Assembly (NCBI GenBank): GCA_900074745.1
Contig: LT598466.1
Coordinates: forward strand, 682,001 to 746,000
Length of the DNA: 64,000 bases
Reading direction: 5' to 3'
Source: Lachancea mirantina
Taxonomy: Eukaryota; Ascomycota; Saccharomycetes; Saccharomycetales; Saccharomycetaceae
The notes below the pieces were generated by a model. The model made no database searches, was not told where the DNA came from, and saw only the letters and a list, made by a program, of their open reading frames with translations. The translations under genes and the position numbers were made by a program. Below, piece after piece: positions 54,872-64,000 of the stretch (its first letter is position 1; the number at the start of each line of letters is the position of its first letter).

Positions 54872-55753
54872 TCAGTGGTACAAACGACCAAACCCACAAA
54901 ACATGTTTGCTTTATCGAAATTTTTGGACTCTTTTCTAAATCCGTAAACGACCCTTGGTAGGTCATTCAAATCAGAACGAATTCCCACACTCCAAAGGCG
55001 TGCATGCAGTGGAGATTTGGAAATTTGGGCAATGATATATTTGGCCTGTGATATGTCTCCGATTTCGTAAACGAAAGCATCCACCCTTGGCAGCCAATGT
55101 TGAATCAAATTTTGATAAAACTCAAGGTTGCCTATCAAAGCCAGTCTCGGTTCAAAAACACGTACCGATGCCCTTGAATCTTTAGTGAATGTCTCCTTTG
55201 AAATATAGGGTGGATTGCAGGTCAAAAGATCAATATGTTTGGAAATAATATTGCTCGAGTCCTTGATTATATCCCTTTTCAGCAGAGTAACGTCGACACC
55301 GTTCTGTTTGGAATTACGTTTGGCAAGCGCAAGCGCTTTCTCGCTGACATCGACACCAATGCAATGGGCAAGGCTTCTCTGCTTCTTGATAAGCACTGGA
55401 ATACATCCTGTTCCAGTGCAAAGATCAATTAAAGAGATAGGCAAGTTGTCTGGAATTCGATTAAGGACATCGACTGTCCATTCTTCTGTTTCCCATCGAG
55501 GAATCAAGACTCCCCGTCTGCATGGGACATCAATTATGCCAAATGGTTGAGATTTCAGAATATATTGCAGAGGATAATGCATGAATCTCATCTGACAAGC
55601 CCTCAATACTTGAAAGGGTGTTGTCAATTCCTTTTTAATCCATCCAAGTTCCCGTTTGGCGTCGACGATCGTTCGACATTCGGGCAACAATAAAGGTAGC
55701 AGTTTGTTTAGTGAATACGCTTTTGCCATGAGCTTGGGTTCGATCCTTGGCAT
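54872..55753 (-). CDS. MTQ1: Mitochondrial release-factor glutamine N5-methyltransferase Mtq1
   Basis: Mtq1 methylates the GGQ glutamine of mitochondrial release factor Mrf1. The protein is 293 residues from the ATG at 55751-55753 (314 in S. cerevisiae). An upstream TTG adds 7 codons and is not used. The HemK/PrmC plan is clear: an N-terminal helical part with PLQYILKSQPFG, VLIPRWETEEW, SAM motif LIDLCTGTGCIPVLI, and the substrate-binding NPPYIS. A typical mitochondrial presequence is not obvious. Position after TRM6 fits YNL063. Confidence 0.9.
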   Translation of the reverse strand: MPRIEPKLMAKAYSLNKLLPLLLPECRTIVDAKRELGWIKKELTTPFQVLRACQMRFMHYPLQYILKSQPFGIIDVPCRRGVLIPRWETEEWTVDVLNRIPDNLPISLIDLCTGTGCIPVLIKKQRSLAHCIGVDVSEKALALAKRNSKQNGVDVTLLKRDIIKDSSNIISKHIDLLTCNPPYISKETFTKDSRASVRVFEPRLALIGNLEFYQNLIQHWLPRVDAFVYEIGDISQAKYIIAQISKSPLHARLWSVGIRSDLNDLPRVVYGFRKESKNFDKANMFCGFGRLYH

Positions 55754-57093
55754 GACAGCTGACTCTAATTGCAAGGGCGCATGTTGCTATGCGAAGTGGT
55801 TGGTGCTATCCAAGGTAGTTCATCCTAGGCGCTTTTTTTTTCACACGCATAGCTGAAACTAGCGGAGAATATCGACACTTGTTGAAGAGGTGTGATCTGT
55901 GGACCTTAAACAGGGTCTTAACATGGAAATCCGCTTGCTAGCCACGTTTTGTTGCTGATCGCACAGGTGTTCTTACCAAGATTTTCATGAAATGTCTAGT
56001 AGTCTAGAATGACTCGTGGTTTTATGGTCAATAGAAAGTGGCTTATAAAAGGCTACAAGTCTTCACAACAGATTTAAATGAAGGCCATGATACAAACGAT
56101 CTCAAATGTCTTTTGATTTCTGTACTTTTCATCTGTCCGACCTCATCTTGTCTTATTCTCATTATAATGGTTGTAAAAGGTTTCAGATTCAGAAATAGGA
56201 AATTCGTGGCACTACTTTTTCCTCTATCCAGCCCTGTAGCGCGTCGAGAATTACCTACAGAATCTTGCGCGGCTCCAGATTGTTGATAAACTATCACACA
56301 GAGATCAGGAAACTTGGATTTATCGAAAATCAATATGATTTCCGCTGAAGCTCATAATTGGAGGAGATTACGAATGCGGAACGAAGACTCTAAGCGAAAC
56401 GAACCATATAGCGGTGCCACGTTGGGCCTTCACCGCTTGCCCATAGTAGGTGAAATGAGGCCACTCGCTCACTAAACAACGAGGATGATGGCCTTGAAGC
56501 ATTTCAGACGATTTCTCTGATCTTTCCGTATCTAGTGCTTTGAGAGAAATTTTTCTCTAAGCAATGCTTGATCTGTTTCTTGAACCGTTTACAAGTACCT
56601 TTTTTTTCGACGTTTTTTGACGAAAATATCGAGGGGGTCCCAACAAGCGACAGTTTCGAAAGAAGCGACAAAGCATATGTACCATGTGTATGACAAAACG
56701 CGTTCGAACAAAGAAGGGTGTTGTCAAAGAGTAGCATATTATGACTTTAAGGCTTACTCTACTTGAGCTTTTTGATAATCGATAAAAAATCCAAAATTCA
56801 ATCTAACAGTTTCCTGGTAGTTCCCTCAAACGTTTCTAGAACACAGTCTCATACGTTTCGCATTCGCAAAAACTCCAAATCAAAATATCAACATACTACC
56901 TTTTTGGACATCCCTCATCGTGCGCTTCTTTATCACATATTTCGAAAAAAGTCGTCATTTTCTGCACACTTTTTCGAATCTTAAATTTTTTTTTTCTTAA
57001 AAAGGACATCACTTTGTCAGAAAATGACATTTTTTCCAATTTTCTCTTTTTTTTGAAAAATTTGTTTTTACAAATTTGCCACTAGGAAAATTT
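55754..57093. other. Long intergenic spacer upstream of YDJ1 and MTQ1
   Basis: 1.3 kb with no supported protein or RNA gene. Short frames start at non-ATG codons or are A+T artefacts. TTCTAGAA at 56834-56841 is a two-unit heat-shock-element-like palindrome. A very A/T-rich tract lies at 56940-57070. Confidence 0.5.
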
Positions 57094-57106
57094 TTCGAGA
57101 AGTTTC
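57094..57106 (+). promoter_or_regulatory. Three-unit heat-shock element upstream of YDJ1
   Basis: TTCGAGAAGTTTC reads TTC-nn-GAA-nn-TTC, a perfect three-unit Hsf1 binding site, 155 bp upstream of the YDJ1 ATG. YDJ1 is heat-inducible in S. cerevisiae. The site is seen; binding is inferred. Confidence 0.7.
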
Positions 57107-57260
57107 TATCGTTTTCAAGATGAGCTCTCGTTTTGGGTTGGTAATATAAGAAGCAGTAGCCATTGTCAGAACACAACAATCTGTAAATCGTTTCGAATAG
57201 AAAAGCGGTAGCATATTTGTCGTAGTCAGACATTAACCGAGCATTAATCGAGGTTACGAA

Positions 57261-58496
57261 ATGGTTAGGGAGACGAAGTTGTACGATCTGTTGGGTGTGT
57301 CACCCAGTGCTGATGACACACAGATCAAGAAAGCGTACAGAAAGGCAGCGCTGAAGTACCATCCCGATAAGAATCCAAGTAAAGAAGCTTCAGAGAAGTT
57401 CAAGGAATTGACAGTTGCATATGAAGTGCTGAGCGATTCGCAGAAGAGAGAAATTTACGATCAATACGGTGAAGAAGGTTTGGCGGGTGGCGGAGCTGGA
57501 GCAGGTGGATTCGGTGGCGGATTTGGTGGGTTTGGGGAGGATATTTTTTCGCAGTTCTTTGGGGGCGGGTCTTCTAGACCTCGTGGGCCTCAACGTGGGC
57601 GCGACATCAAGCATGAGATGTCTGCTACGTTAGAAGAACTCTACAAGGGCAGAACTGCGAAGCTCGCGCTCAACAAGCAAATTCTGTGTAAATCGTGCGA
57701 GGGTCGTGGTGGTAAAGAAGGTGCTGTGAAGAAATGTAGCAGTTGTAACGGTGTTGGTGTCAAGTTTGTCACGAGACAAATGGGACCTATGATCCAGAGA
57801 TTCCAAACTGAGTGTGACGTGTGTAACGGTACCGGTGACATAATCGACCCCAAGGACCGTTGCAAGGCTTGTAACGGTAAGAAGATCGCGAATGAGAGAA
57901 AGATTTTAGAAGTGCATATCGAACCTGGTATGAAGGATGGTCAAAAAATCGTTTTCGAAGGCGAAGCTGACCAGGCGCCTAACGTTATTCCTGGTGACGT
58001 TGTTTTCGTCGTTACTCAGAAGCCACATAAGATCTTTGAAAGAAAGGGTGACAATTTGTACTGCGATATTGAGGTCGATTTGTTGTCTGCCATCGCGGGT
58101 GGTGAGTTTGCCATTGAACATTTATCCGGTGAGTGGTTAAAGGTTAGCATTGTGCCAGGAGAAGTTATCTCCCCAGGCCTCACCAAGGTGATCGACGGTA
58201 AGGGTATGCCAGTTCAAAAATACGGCGGTTACGGAAACTTGATTGTCAAGTTCAAGATTAACTTCCCAGAAAACCATTTCGCTGATGAGGAATCGCTCAA
58301 GAAACTGGAGCAAATTTTGCCCCCAAGAACCAAGCCGGTCATTCCATCGAATGCGGAAGTTGAAGAGTGTGTTCTAAGCGACTATGACCCTCACAAGCAC
58401 AGCGGTAAGAGCTCTTACGGTAGAGGCCAGAGTTACGATTCTGATGAAGAGGAGCAAGCGGGTGGTGCTGAAGGTGTCCAGTGTGCATCTCAATAA
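57261..58496 (+). CDS. YDJ1: Type I Hsp40 co-chaperone Ydj1
   Basis: Ydj1 stimulates cytosolic Hsp70 and delivers unfolded clients, including mitochondrial and ER precursors. The protein is 411 residues (409 in S. cerevisiae). The J domain is residues 1-70 with H34-P35-D36, followed by a G/F-rich region (about 73-105). The zinc domain has four CxxCxG repeats ([32 protein letters not shown]) at about 142-215, then two C-terminal beta domains. It ends CASQ, the same farnesylation box as in S. cerevisiae, giving membrane attachment. AQR1-type transporter genes follow, as in YNL064-YNL065. Confidence 0.97.
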   Translation: MVRETKLYDLLGVSPSADDTQIKKAYRKAALKYHPDKNPSKEASEKFKELTVAYEVLSDSQKREIYDQYGEEGLAGGGAGAGGFGGGFGGFGEDIFSQFFGGGSSRPRGPQRGRDIKHEMSATLEELYKGRTAKLALNKQILCKSCEGRGGKEGAVKKCSSCNGVGVKFVTRQMGPMIQRFQTECDVCNGTGDIIDPKDRCKACNGKKIANERKILEVHIEPGMKDGQKIVFEGEADQAPNVIPGDVVFVVTQKPHKIFERKGDNLYCDIEVDLLSAIAGGEFAIEHLSGEWLKVSIVPGEVISPGLTKVIDGKGMPVQKYGGYGNLIVKFKINFPENHFADEESLKKLEQILPPRTKPVIPSNAEVEECVLSDYDPHKHSGKSSYGRGQSYDSDEEEQAGGAEGVQCASQ

Positions 58497-58782
58497 GCAC
58501 CTCTTTTTGGTGGTTTAGAGAAATTCTTTGTTGTGCATTCATTCCATACCTTTTCGAAGCTTTTGGCATCGTTTTGCTCCGTAGCTACAAATTCAAGGCT
58601 AATCAGGGCAATGAGACCTGCTTGTCTGTCTCTCCGTTTTGGTTAGAAGCGCAATTCTGCAACTGGCCGGGTGCTGCTTCTAAGCTTGTAATTTAATAGA
58701 CCTCATGTTAACTCTATCATATTATTATATTAAAATAAATGCTCTTTCGTCTATTTCTAAATATATTCAATGCATATGCAAA

Positions 58783-60474
58783 CTAGTTGAACATGGCCTC
58801 TCGTTCGGCTTTCAAAGCTCTCTTCTCTCTCCAGGTCATGCCATACATCATTGGGATGAGTGTAACGAAGTTGCCAATGAAAACAAATCCACTGATAAGA
58901 GTGAAAGTGCCGCCAATGGTCAAAGATTTATTCATCTTGGCGAGACATGCCATGAGAATGGCACTTAAAGAGCACCGAATGAAATTGTAACAGCTTGTTG
59001 CCGTTGATGACTGACTTGGGTACAAGTCAACCAAAAGCGTACTGGACGATGACAGTGTGCTCATGGCGCAGAAGGACCCAAAAGCAGAGGTGATCAGTGG
59101 CGCACTAATGTTCCAACCTCTATCCACGCTCCAACCAAATAACGTGAATGCGACCACGGCCAAGAAGTTTTGTGGAATCGATGTGTATAATCTTGATCTC
59201 AAAGTATTAAATTTGGCATCTGGTGAAATTAATCCTTGTTCCTTCTTTTCTTTAAATCTCCTGATCGCACGTTTGTAGTATATGTCGATAACTCTGCCTG
59301 TGATGAAAGAACCTATGAAACCTGAAATACCTGCAGGAAGATAACAAATACCGACTATGGTCAGACTGTAATTGTAAGGAGCTTCAGAAAGTTTAGAGGA
59401 GAGTGAGGTCAACATTAAAGTCCAAAGAGCGAATTGAAGACCTGCAGGTAGTAACGAAAGGGTAATTTCTGGATGTGCAAGAATTTTCAATGCTGAGAGT
59501 GGGTTCGATCTCATTTTTGTCGCATCCAAAGTATCATAATCAGGGTTATCATATTTGAGTCTTTTCTGCACGCTTGGTAAATAAGTGATGACGGCTCTGT
59601 TTATCATTCTCTTGGGCTTGATTGATAAATTTCCGACAAGTGTTCGTTTCGTTTCTGGCAGGAGGACAATATTAACGGCCATACAACTACCGCAACCAAT
59701 GGTCAAAAACCAAAAAATGGCCCTCCAGTCATATGCAGCAGTTAAAGCAGCACCTATCAAAGATCCAAACGCCTGTCCCAGTAACGTGAAACCAGAAACG
59801 GCGCCTACAAACGTGCCGCGCTCAGACTTCACTGTGAAATCGCCCGCGACACCGGAATTAATTGCAATAATGGGCGAAATTCCAATACTTTGCAAACACC
59901 TGAGAGCGACAATGGCTCCATATGAATGACAACACGCAATCCCAATCGACGCAACGACGTAAACAAGCATTCCACCTATTATAAACGGCCTGCGGCCGTA
60001 AGTGTCAGCCAGACCTCCACTAATAATTGGTGCGATACCTTGGAACGCCAAATACACCACAACCGTAACATTGACAAGCTCTTCATCCACGTCGAACACT
60101 TTTTCAAGCTGTTTAAGCGCTGGATAGTAAATGGGAGATCCCAATGAGGACCAAAACCCGCATGACGTCAAAAGTGCCACCATGGTACATTTTTGCCAAA
60201 ACGTCAATAACGTGTGTGGAGACGCAGCGATATCGTCCTGACACACAGACGCATTGCTGTCATCTTCATCTGGCTCTCTCGAGTCCTTGTCCTGGCCCGC
60301 TCTTATCGTCGACTCCCGCGTAACAACTCTTGACTGCGTCAAATTTTCCGCAATTGAAGATTTGTCGATTTTCTCATTTTTCTTGTCCTCTGCAAGCCCT
60401 TGAACGTCTGTCACGCTTTTACTGGTACTGCTCAACGACGTCGAGAATTCCGTCTGAATGTCGCTGCTTTGCAT
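58783..60474 (-). CDS. AQR1: Drug:H+ antiporter DHA1 family, Qdr1/Aqr1 type (copy 1)
   Basis: This major-facilitator exporter of the plasma membrane belongs to the group that in S. cerevisiae confers resistance to quinidine, azoles and weak acids and exports amino acids. The protein is 563 residues. A 100-residue polar, acidic N-terminus precedes twelve predicted helices. Motif A is GGLADTYGRRPFIIGG, and DHA1 signatures GSPIYYPALKQLE, LRCLQSIGISPIIAINSGVAGD and LLPETKRTLVGN are present. It lies between YDJ1 and a second member in tandem. The locus corresponds to AQR1 (YNL065) and QDR1/QDR2 (YIL120-YIL121), so the symbol is by position only. Confidence 0.9.
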   Translation of the reverse strand: MQSSDIQTEFSTSLSSTSKSVTDVQGLAEDKKNEKIDKSSIAENLTQSRVVTRESTIRAGQDKDSREPDEDDSNASVCQDDIAASPHTLLTFWQKCTMVALLTSCGFWSSLGSPIYYPALKQLEKVFDVDEELVNVTVVVYLAFQGIAPIISGGLADTYGRRPFIIGGMLVYVVASIGIACCHSYGAIVALRCLQSIGISPIIAINSGVAGDFTVKSERGTFVGAVSGFTLLGQAFGSLIGAALTAAYDWRAIFWFLTIGCGSCMAVNIVLLPETKRTLVGNLSIKPKRMINRAVITYLPSVQKRLKYDNPDYDTLDATKMRSNPLSALKILAHPEITLSLLPAGLQFALWTLMLTSLSSKLSEAPYNYSLTIVGICYLPAGISGFIGSFITGRVIDIYYKRAIRRFKEKKEQGLISPDAKFNTLRSRLYTSIPQNFLAVVAFTLFGWSVDRGWNISAPLITSAFGSFCAMSTLSSSSTLLVDLYPSQSSTATSCYNFIRCSLSAILMACLAKMNKSLTIGGTFTLISGFVFIGNFVTLIPMMYGMTWREKRALKAEREAMFN

Positions 60475-60940
60475 GTCTCGTGATCATTAAACGGCCAACG
60501 ACTTCCAAAAAATATTAAACAGCCTGTTCCAGACACTGTCTCGTCTAAAAGTCACCAGCGTATACTTATACGCGCTCGCAACTCACCTGCGACTTGCTTA
60601 ATTCATGACCTCATGACTCTTCGAATCGTATCGTTAAAACGCAACTAACATCCACCTTTCCGGTTAGTCTGCGCATCAAGCGATAAGCTGGAGTCATTAA
60701 TCTTCGGAAAAATTCGCCGGAACAATCCGAAATAGAGGTCGGAGATCTTTTTTTTCCCCGTTCGTTTCTTTTTTCCTCTGTCGGACACAAGAAAAAAACT
60801 CCGTGAGCCGTAGATTCCGAGTTTTTCCGAGTTTTTCCGAGATTCTGGTGAAGTTTTTCCGGAATGTGGGAACCGCGTGGAAGCCGAGGAAGCCGCTCAG
60901 CCGCCATTTTACGTAATTGCGACCCTGCGTCTACCACCGG
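60475..60940. other. Spacer between the two transporters with a 10-bp tandem repeat
   Basis: This is the promoter of copy 1. TCCGAGTTTT repeats about 2.6 times at 60817-60842. No gene is seen. Confidence 0.5.
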
Positions 60941-62806
60941 TTAAGTAATCATTGACGCCGACACCGTAGAGATCCGTCGTAACGTATCTCTATCTTGATT
61001 GGAAGTGCTGGGTGAGGGCAGGGTTCGCGTATTGTGAGATTGTTGGCATTCGAGGTCGGAATCCAGGTCAGAGTCCTGGGTGGTGTTGGTCTCGTCCTGC
61101 TTTTTGCGCTGACTTCTTCGGTACTCCCATTGCATGCCGTACTTGATGGGGATCCAGAGTATGAACGTTGAAGCCAGACATAGAGATGCTAAAAAGGTGA
61201 AAGTACCACCAACGGACATGGATTTGAACATTTTGTCAAGGCAAGCGACGAAAATGGCCGCCAGTATGCATCTGGAGAAATTGACACAGGCAGTCGCGGT
61301 TGAAGATCTCTGTGGGAACAAGTCAATGACAAGGGTTGTAGCACACGAGATGATGCAGTTGGAAAACAAGGACGCAAACCCGCTCATGACAAGTACCGCG
61401 GGCAATGGAGCGTGAACGTCAAGACACCATCCGAACGAAATGAACCCGGCGCCGCTCAAAATCAACGGCGCGAAAATAATTTCAAGACGTGCACGGAAAA
61501 TGTTGAAAAGATATTTTGGATTGGTAGCCAAGATGTGTTCCACCGCGGCAGAGGAATCGTCGTTTTCCTTCAGCAATTGTTCCCGCACTGTGTTTATCCA
61601 TTGTTCGTGGATCCGCATTCTGCGCCGATAATTCCAGTTCAAAATGCGTCCTGCGCTCACGACACTGATCAAAGTGCATATTCCGCTAGGCAAATACGAA
61701 AGACCGACTTTGGCGATCGAAAGATGATAATCTCTCTCGAGCAAAGAAGAAAGTGCAGTGAGCTGACAGGTCCATAGCGAGAACTGTAGCCCTGTTACGA
61801 GTAACAGCAACGCGACTTCTGGTCTGCGGAAAACGACCAAAGGCGCTAAAAGGTCCAACTTCTGAGGTGGAGCCCGAGTTTCAAGATCGGGATAATCCAA
61901 GTGCAGTTTGCGTCGCATCGAAGGGAACATAATGAACGGGGATTTGCTAAATATTTGCGGCGGCCTGATCGACCCGTTGCCCACGATGGTTCTCTTGGTT
62001 TCAGGTAACATTACGCCTGCGAAAATAAGATTTACGCCTGCACCAATAGCCAAAAACCAAAAGATTGCGCGCCAATTCCAGGTCGCGAGGATTCCAGCGC
62101 CTATGAGGGCCCCAAACGCATTGCCCAAGATTTGGAATCCGGATGTGAGCCCCACGTAACCGCCTCTTTCAACTTTGGTAGTCACGTCGCCCATGATCCC
62201 ACTGTTCACCGCTATCACGGGCGATATGCCCGCACTTTGAAGACACCTTAGAAACAAAATCTCGCCATATGTCTTGGCACGCGCCAGACCTATGCATGCG
62301 GCCACGTAAAGCGCCACGGACCACAAGACAACCGGTCGTCTTCCAAAAGTATCCGCAAGTCCGCCCATCAGCGTCGGCGCAAGGCCCTGTAACAGAAAGT
62401 AGACCACCACAGAGATGTTCACGAGCTCTGTCGAAATGTGGAACTCCACTTCTATTGTTTGCAAGGCCGGATAGTATATCGGAGCCGCTATCGTAGAGAA
62501 AAGCCCGCTTGACGCACAAATTATGACAAGCATGAATTTCTCACGACGTCCAAATCGCGAATACGGAACTTCTCGGACACTTTCCGAATCGAAGTCTTGT
62601 TTTTCCGTCTGAGCTTCGGTGACATCTTCTTCCCCTTCTCGGTCGTCCCGGTTTAAACTGCGCTCTTGGCTTCTCAGTCGAGTTTCGCTCCTATGTGCAT
62701 CCGTCAGCATTCTAGGCCGCTCGTCTGTCTCGGCAGTGTCTGAAAAATTGCTCTGTAGCGAACCGGGCCTGTCCGGTGTTTGTTCTGGCGAATTGCATAG
62801 CATCAT
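60941..62806 (-). CDS. Drug:H+ antiporter DHA1 family, Qdr type (copy 2)
   Basis: A second member of the same family as its neighbour, 621 residues from the ATG at 62804-62806. The frame is open 39 codons further to a TTG, which is not used, and another ATG follows directly at 62803. It has a polar N-terminus of about 95 residues and twelve helices. Motif A is GGLADTFGRRPVVLWS; APIYYPALQTIEVEF, LRCLQSAGISPVIAVNSGIMGD and MLPETKRTIVGN are also present. A longer central loop (about 370-440) and a longer acidic C-terminal tail (DSDLDSDLE) set it apart from copy 1. Copies 1 and 2 are diverged, so the duplication is old; QDR1/QDR2 are also tandem in S. cerevisiae. Confidence 0.9.
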   Translation of the reverse strand: MMLCNSPEQTPDRPGSLQSNFSDTAETDERPRMLTDAHRSETRLRSQERSLNRDDREGEEDVTEAQTEKQDFDSESVREVPYSRFGRREKFMLVIICASSGLFSTIAAPIYYPALQTIEVEFHISTELVNISVVVYFLLQGLAPTLMGGLADTFGRRPVVLWSVALYVAACIGLARAKTYGEILFLRCLQSAGISPVIAVNSGIMGDVTTKVERGGYVGLTSGFQILGNAFGALIGAGILATWNWRAIFWFLAIGAGVNLIFAGVMLPETKRTIVGNGSIRPPQIFSKSPFIMFPSMRRKLHLDYPDLETRAPPQKLDLLAPLVVFRRPEVALLLLVTGLQFSLWTCQLTALSSLLERDYHLSIAKVGLSYLPSGICTLISVVSAGRILNWNYRRRMRIHEQWINTVREQLLKENDDSSAAVEHILATNPKYLFNIFRARLEIIFAPLILSGAGFISFGWCLDVHAPLPAVLVMSGFASLFSNCIISCATTLVIDLFPQRSSTATACVNFSRCILAAIFVACLDKMFKSMSVGGTFTFLASLCLASTFILWIPIKYGMQWEYRRSQRKKQDETNTTQDSDLDSDLECQQSHNTRTLPSPSTSNQDRDTLRRISTVSASMIT

Positions 62807-63924
62807 AGAATTACAGCTTATCGATCGATTCAAACAATCAAATAGAACCGTAAGACCACTTTTCAAACCCAAAGAATTTATGAATGGTATCACCAGATCT
62901 CCTGATTCTTTGCAAACTACCAAACTTCTAACTCAGCATGTAATTTTGTTCAAAGTCTTGCTAGAAGCGACTTTGTTAAACTCATTCACCATGATGTCGC
63001 TATCTGTATCTATCTTGATGATTGACGGCCGCAGGCGGCCGTAAGCGATGCCCTCATACTGCCAGGAAAAGGCAGGAGCTCTCAAATAATGCCGAAAGGA
63101 TCTATGCGGCGATGATAGCATAAAAGCGGGTAGAACTGCAGTGGTTGCAAGAGACGGTTGTTTTTCATCTCCGATTGTCCTGGCTTTGCCGCTATCGGAA
63201 ACGGTCATGAATGAGGCCAAATGACGAGTAATGACGAAATATGTGAAGACGATTCTGGCGAGGTTTTCGGGAAAGGAGGTCTAGGAAGAAGAGAATGCTG
63301 AAGTCCAGTAGTTGATTACCAAACTGAACGGTTTGAAATGAATGTGGCATTTCGATATTTCCATATTTTGATATCTCATGGGGTATTCAAAAAAAGCGTA
63401 GTATTCCTCGAGGTACGGGAAGAATGCGGGGAAATAAGGGTGTCTTAAGACTATACTTGATCGGCAAACGTAGCAGATGTGTCATATATACGAGATTGAG
63501 TCTATTTTGTGCTATAATTTCTTGGAAATTGAGGTTTTTAGTTGTGAATTTAAACGTCATTTTCAAGTTTTCTTGGCGTTTTGGCAAGCGATGAGCTAGC
63601 ACTAACGAGCGAAGAGCGGGTCTGCTTGAAGAAAAAGGGGAATCAGGAGAGTAGAAAGGCCATGAATGATGTACAGGGCACATGAGAACCGTGAGATCCC
63701 GCTAAGTAGAATGATCGGATACATGAGCGCGAGTAAATCGGAAATCAGTAAAGTCACGTGATCGAGTTTGAGCTTCAACAAGATGGGTATAGCCGAAGTC
63801 CGGATACTAGCACGGAGACTAGATATGCTTACATAGATAAATGCCGAGTTTATGAAAAGTCCATTGATCTCTGGATGAATGTTATAAGTAGAAAAATAGG
63901 GAGAGACGAATCCAATTAGTCCGC
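62807..63924. other. Intergenic spacer upstream of transporter copy 2, with a G+C palindrome
   Basis: 1.1 kb with no supported gene. An 18-bp palindrome at 63025-63042 has 8-bp arms (ACGGCCGC and GCGGCCGT) around AG, a CGG/CCG pattern like sites of Zn2Cys6 regulators. It lies about 220 bp upstream of the transporter start. Confidence 0.5.
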
Positions 63925-64000
63925 TTAGTTGTACAACACGAATTTGGCCCTACCAGCAGTGACAGCCACGGTACAGCCGTCAGAACCACCGCCGTTGTAT
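63925..64000 (-). CDS. C-terminal end of a probable SUN-family cell-wall protein (cut by window edge)
   Basis: Only 24 codons and the stop (63925-63927) are in the window, reading ...GGGSDGCTVAVTAGRAKFVLYN. SUN-family (Sun4/Sim1) cell-wall glucosidase-like proteins end in a similar Gly-Cys-Thr-Val segment as I recall. In S. cerevisiae SUN4 (YNL066) directly follows AQR1 (YNL065), and SIM1 (YIL123) lies just past QDR2. The call rests on this gene order plus a short end sequence. Confidence 0.6.
   Translation of the reverse strand, partial: YNGGGSDGCTVAVTAGRAKFVLYN

Noticed and set aside
56038-56286. 82-codon frame with a hydrophobic stretch between MTQ1 and YDJ1
   Set aside because: Begins with GTG and has no supporting context.
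62933-63220. 95-codon minus-strand frame upstream of transporter copy 2
   Set aside because: Starts at a non-ATG codon, has no family resemblance and lies in promoter DNA.

Overview
The window is nuclear DNA of a budding yeast (Saccharomycetaceae). The genes are dense and apparently intron-free, and nearly every one is a recognisable orthologue of a Saccharomyces cerevisiae gene. Gene order points to a lineage that did not undergo the whole-genome duplication (Lachancea, Torulaspora, Zygosaccharomyces or Kluyveromyces type; the genus cannot be fixed from sequence alone). Genes that in S. cerevisiae are split between sister regions on chromosomes XIV and IX, or XIV and XV, are interleaved here in one row.

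Layout. (1) 1-6645: UTP20 (3' end cut by the window), MCD1/SCC1 and ATP16, all on the minus strand. (2) 6646-9235: a synteny break with no protein gene. It holds one clear Ty1/copia-type LTR with a short internal remnant, a trace of an older LTR, and an intron-containing tRNA-Ser(GCU). (3) 9236-18690: MID1, PUS4, SHR5/ERF4, MDY2/GET5, MSB3/4, RIM21 and MRX6. (4) 19035-24149: HOS4, a perfect 10-bp minisatellite and an MSG5/SDP1 phosphatase. (5) 24871-27104: VAC7, read with one apparent frameshift. (6) 27105-33400: an accessory island with three LTRs of one Ty1-like family, a 147-codon three-helix membrane protein with no recognised relative, and a decayed gene of unknown family. (7) 33401-42370: POR1, NUP159, HIS5, OCA2, a PRM5-like gene and RHO3. 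(8) 43270-48714: a very divergent second FAS2-like gene. (9) 48900-64000: ARP5, NOP2, TRM6/GCD10, MTQ1, YDJ1, two QDR/AQR1-type drug:H+ antiporters and the last codons of a SUN-family gene.

The most unusual object is the FAS2-like gene. It keeps the acyl-carrier serine and the complete ketoacyl-synthase triad. It has lost the ketoreductase Tyr and Lys and the NADPH glycine motif, and the C-terminal phosphopantetheinyl transferase has lost its metal-binding core. It looks like a specialised or regulatory alpha-subunit paralogue held as a full-length open frame. Its promoter retains E-boxes of the kind Ino2/Ino4 bind.

Regulatory sequence fits function elsewhere: PAC/RRPE modules at UTP20, PUS4 and the NOP2-TRM6 divergent promoter, tandem ACGCGAAA boxes at MCD1, a three-unit heat-shock element at YDJ1 and CCAAT boxes at ATP16. 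Gene identities rest on remembered family sequences and conserved neighbours; no database search was run.
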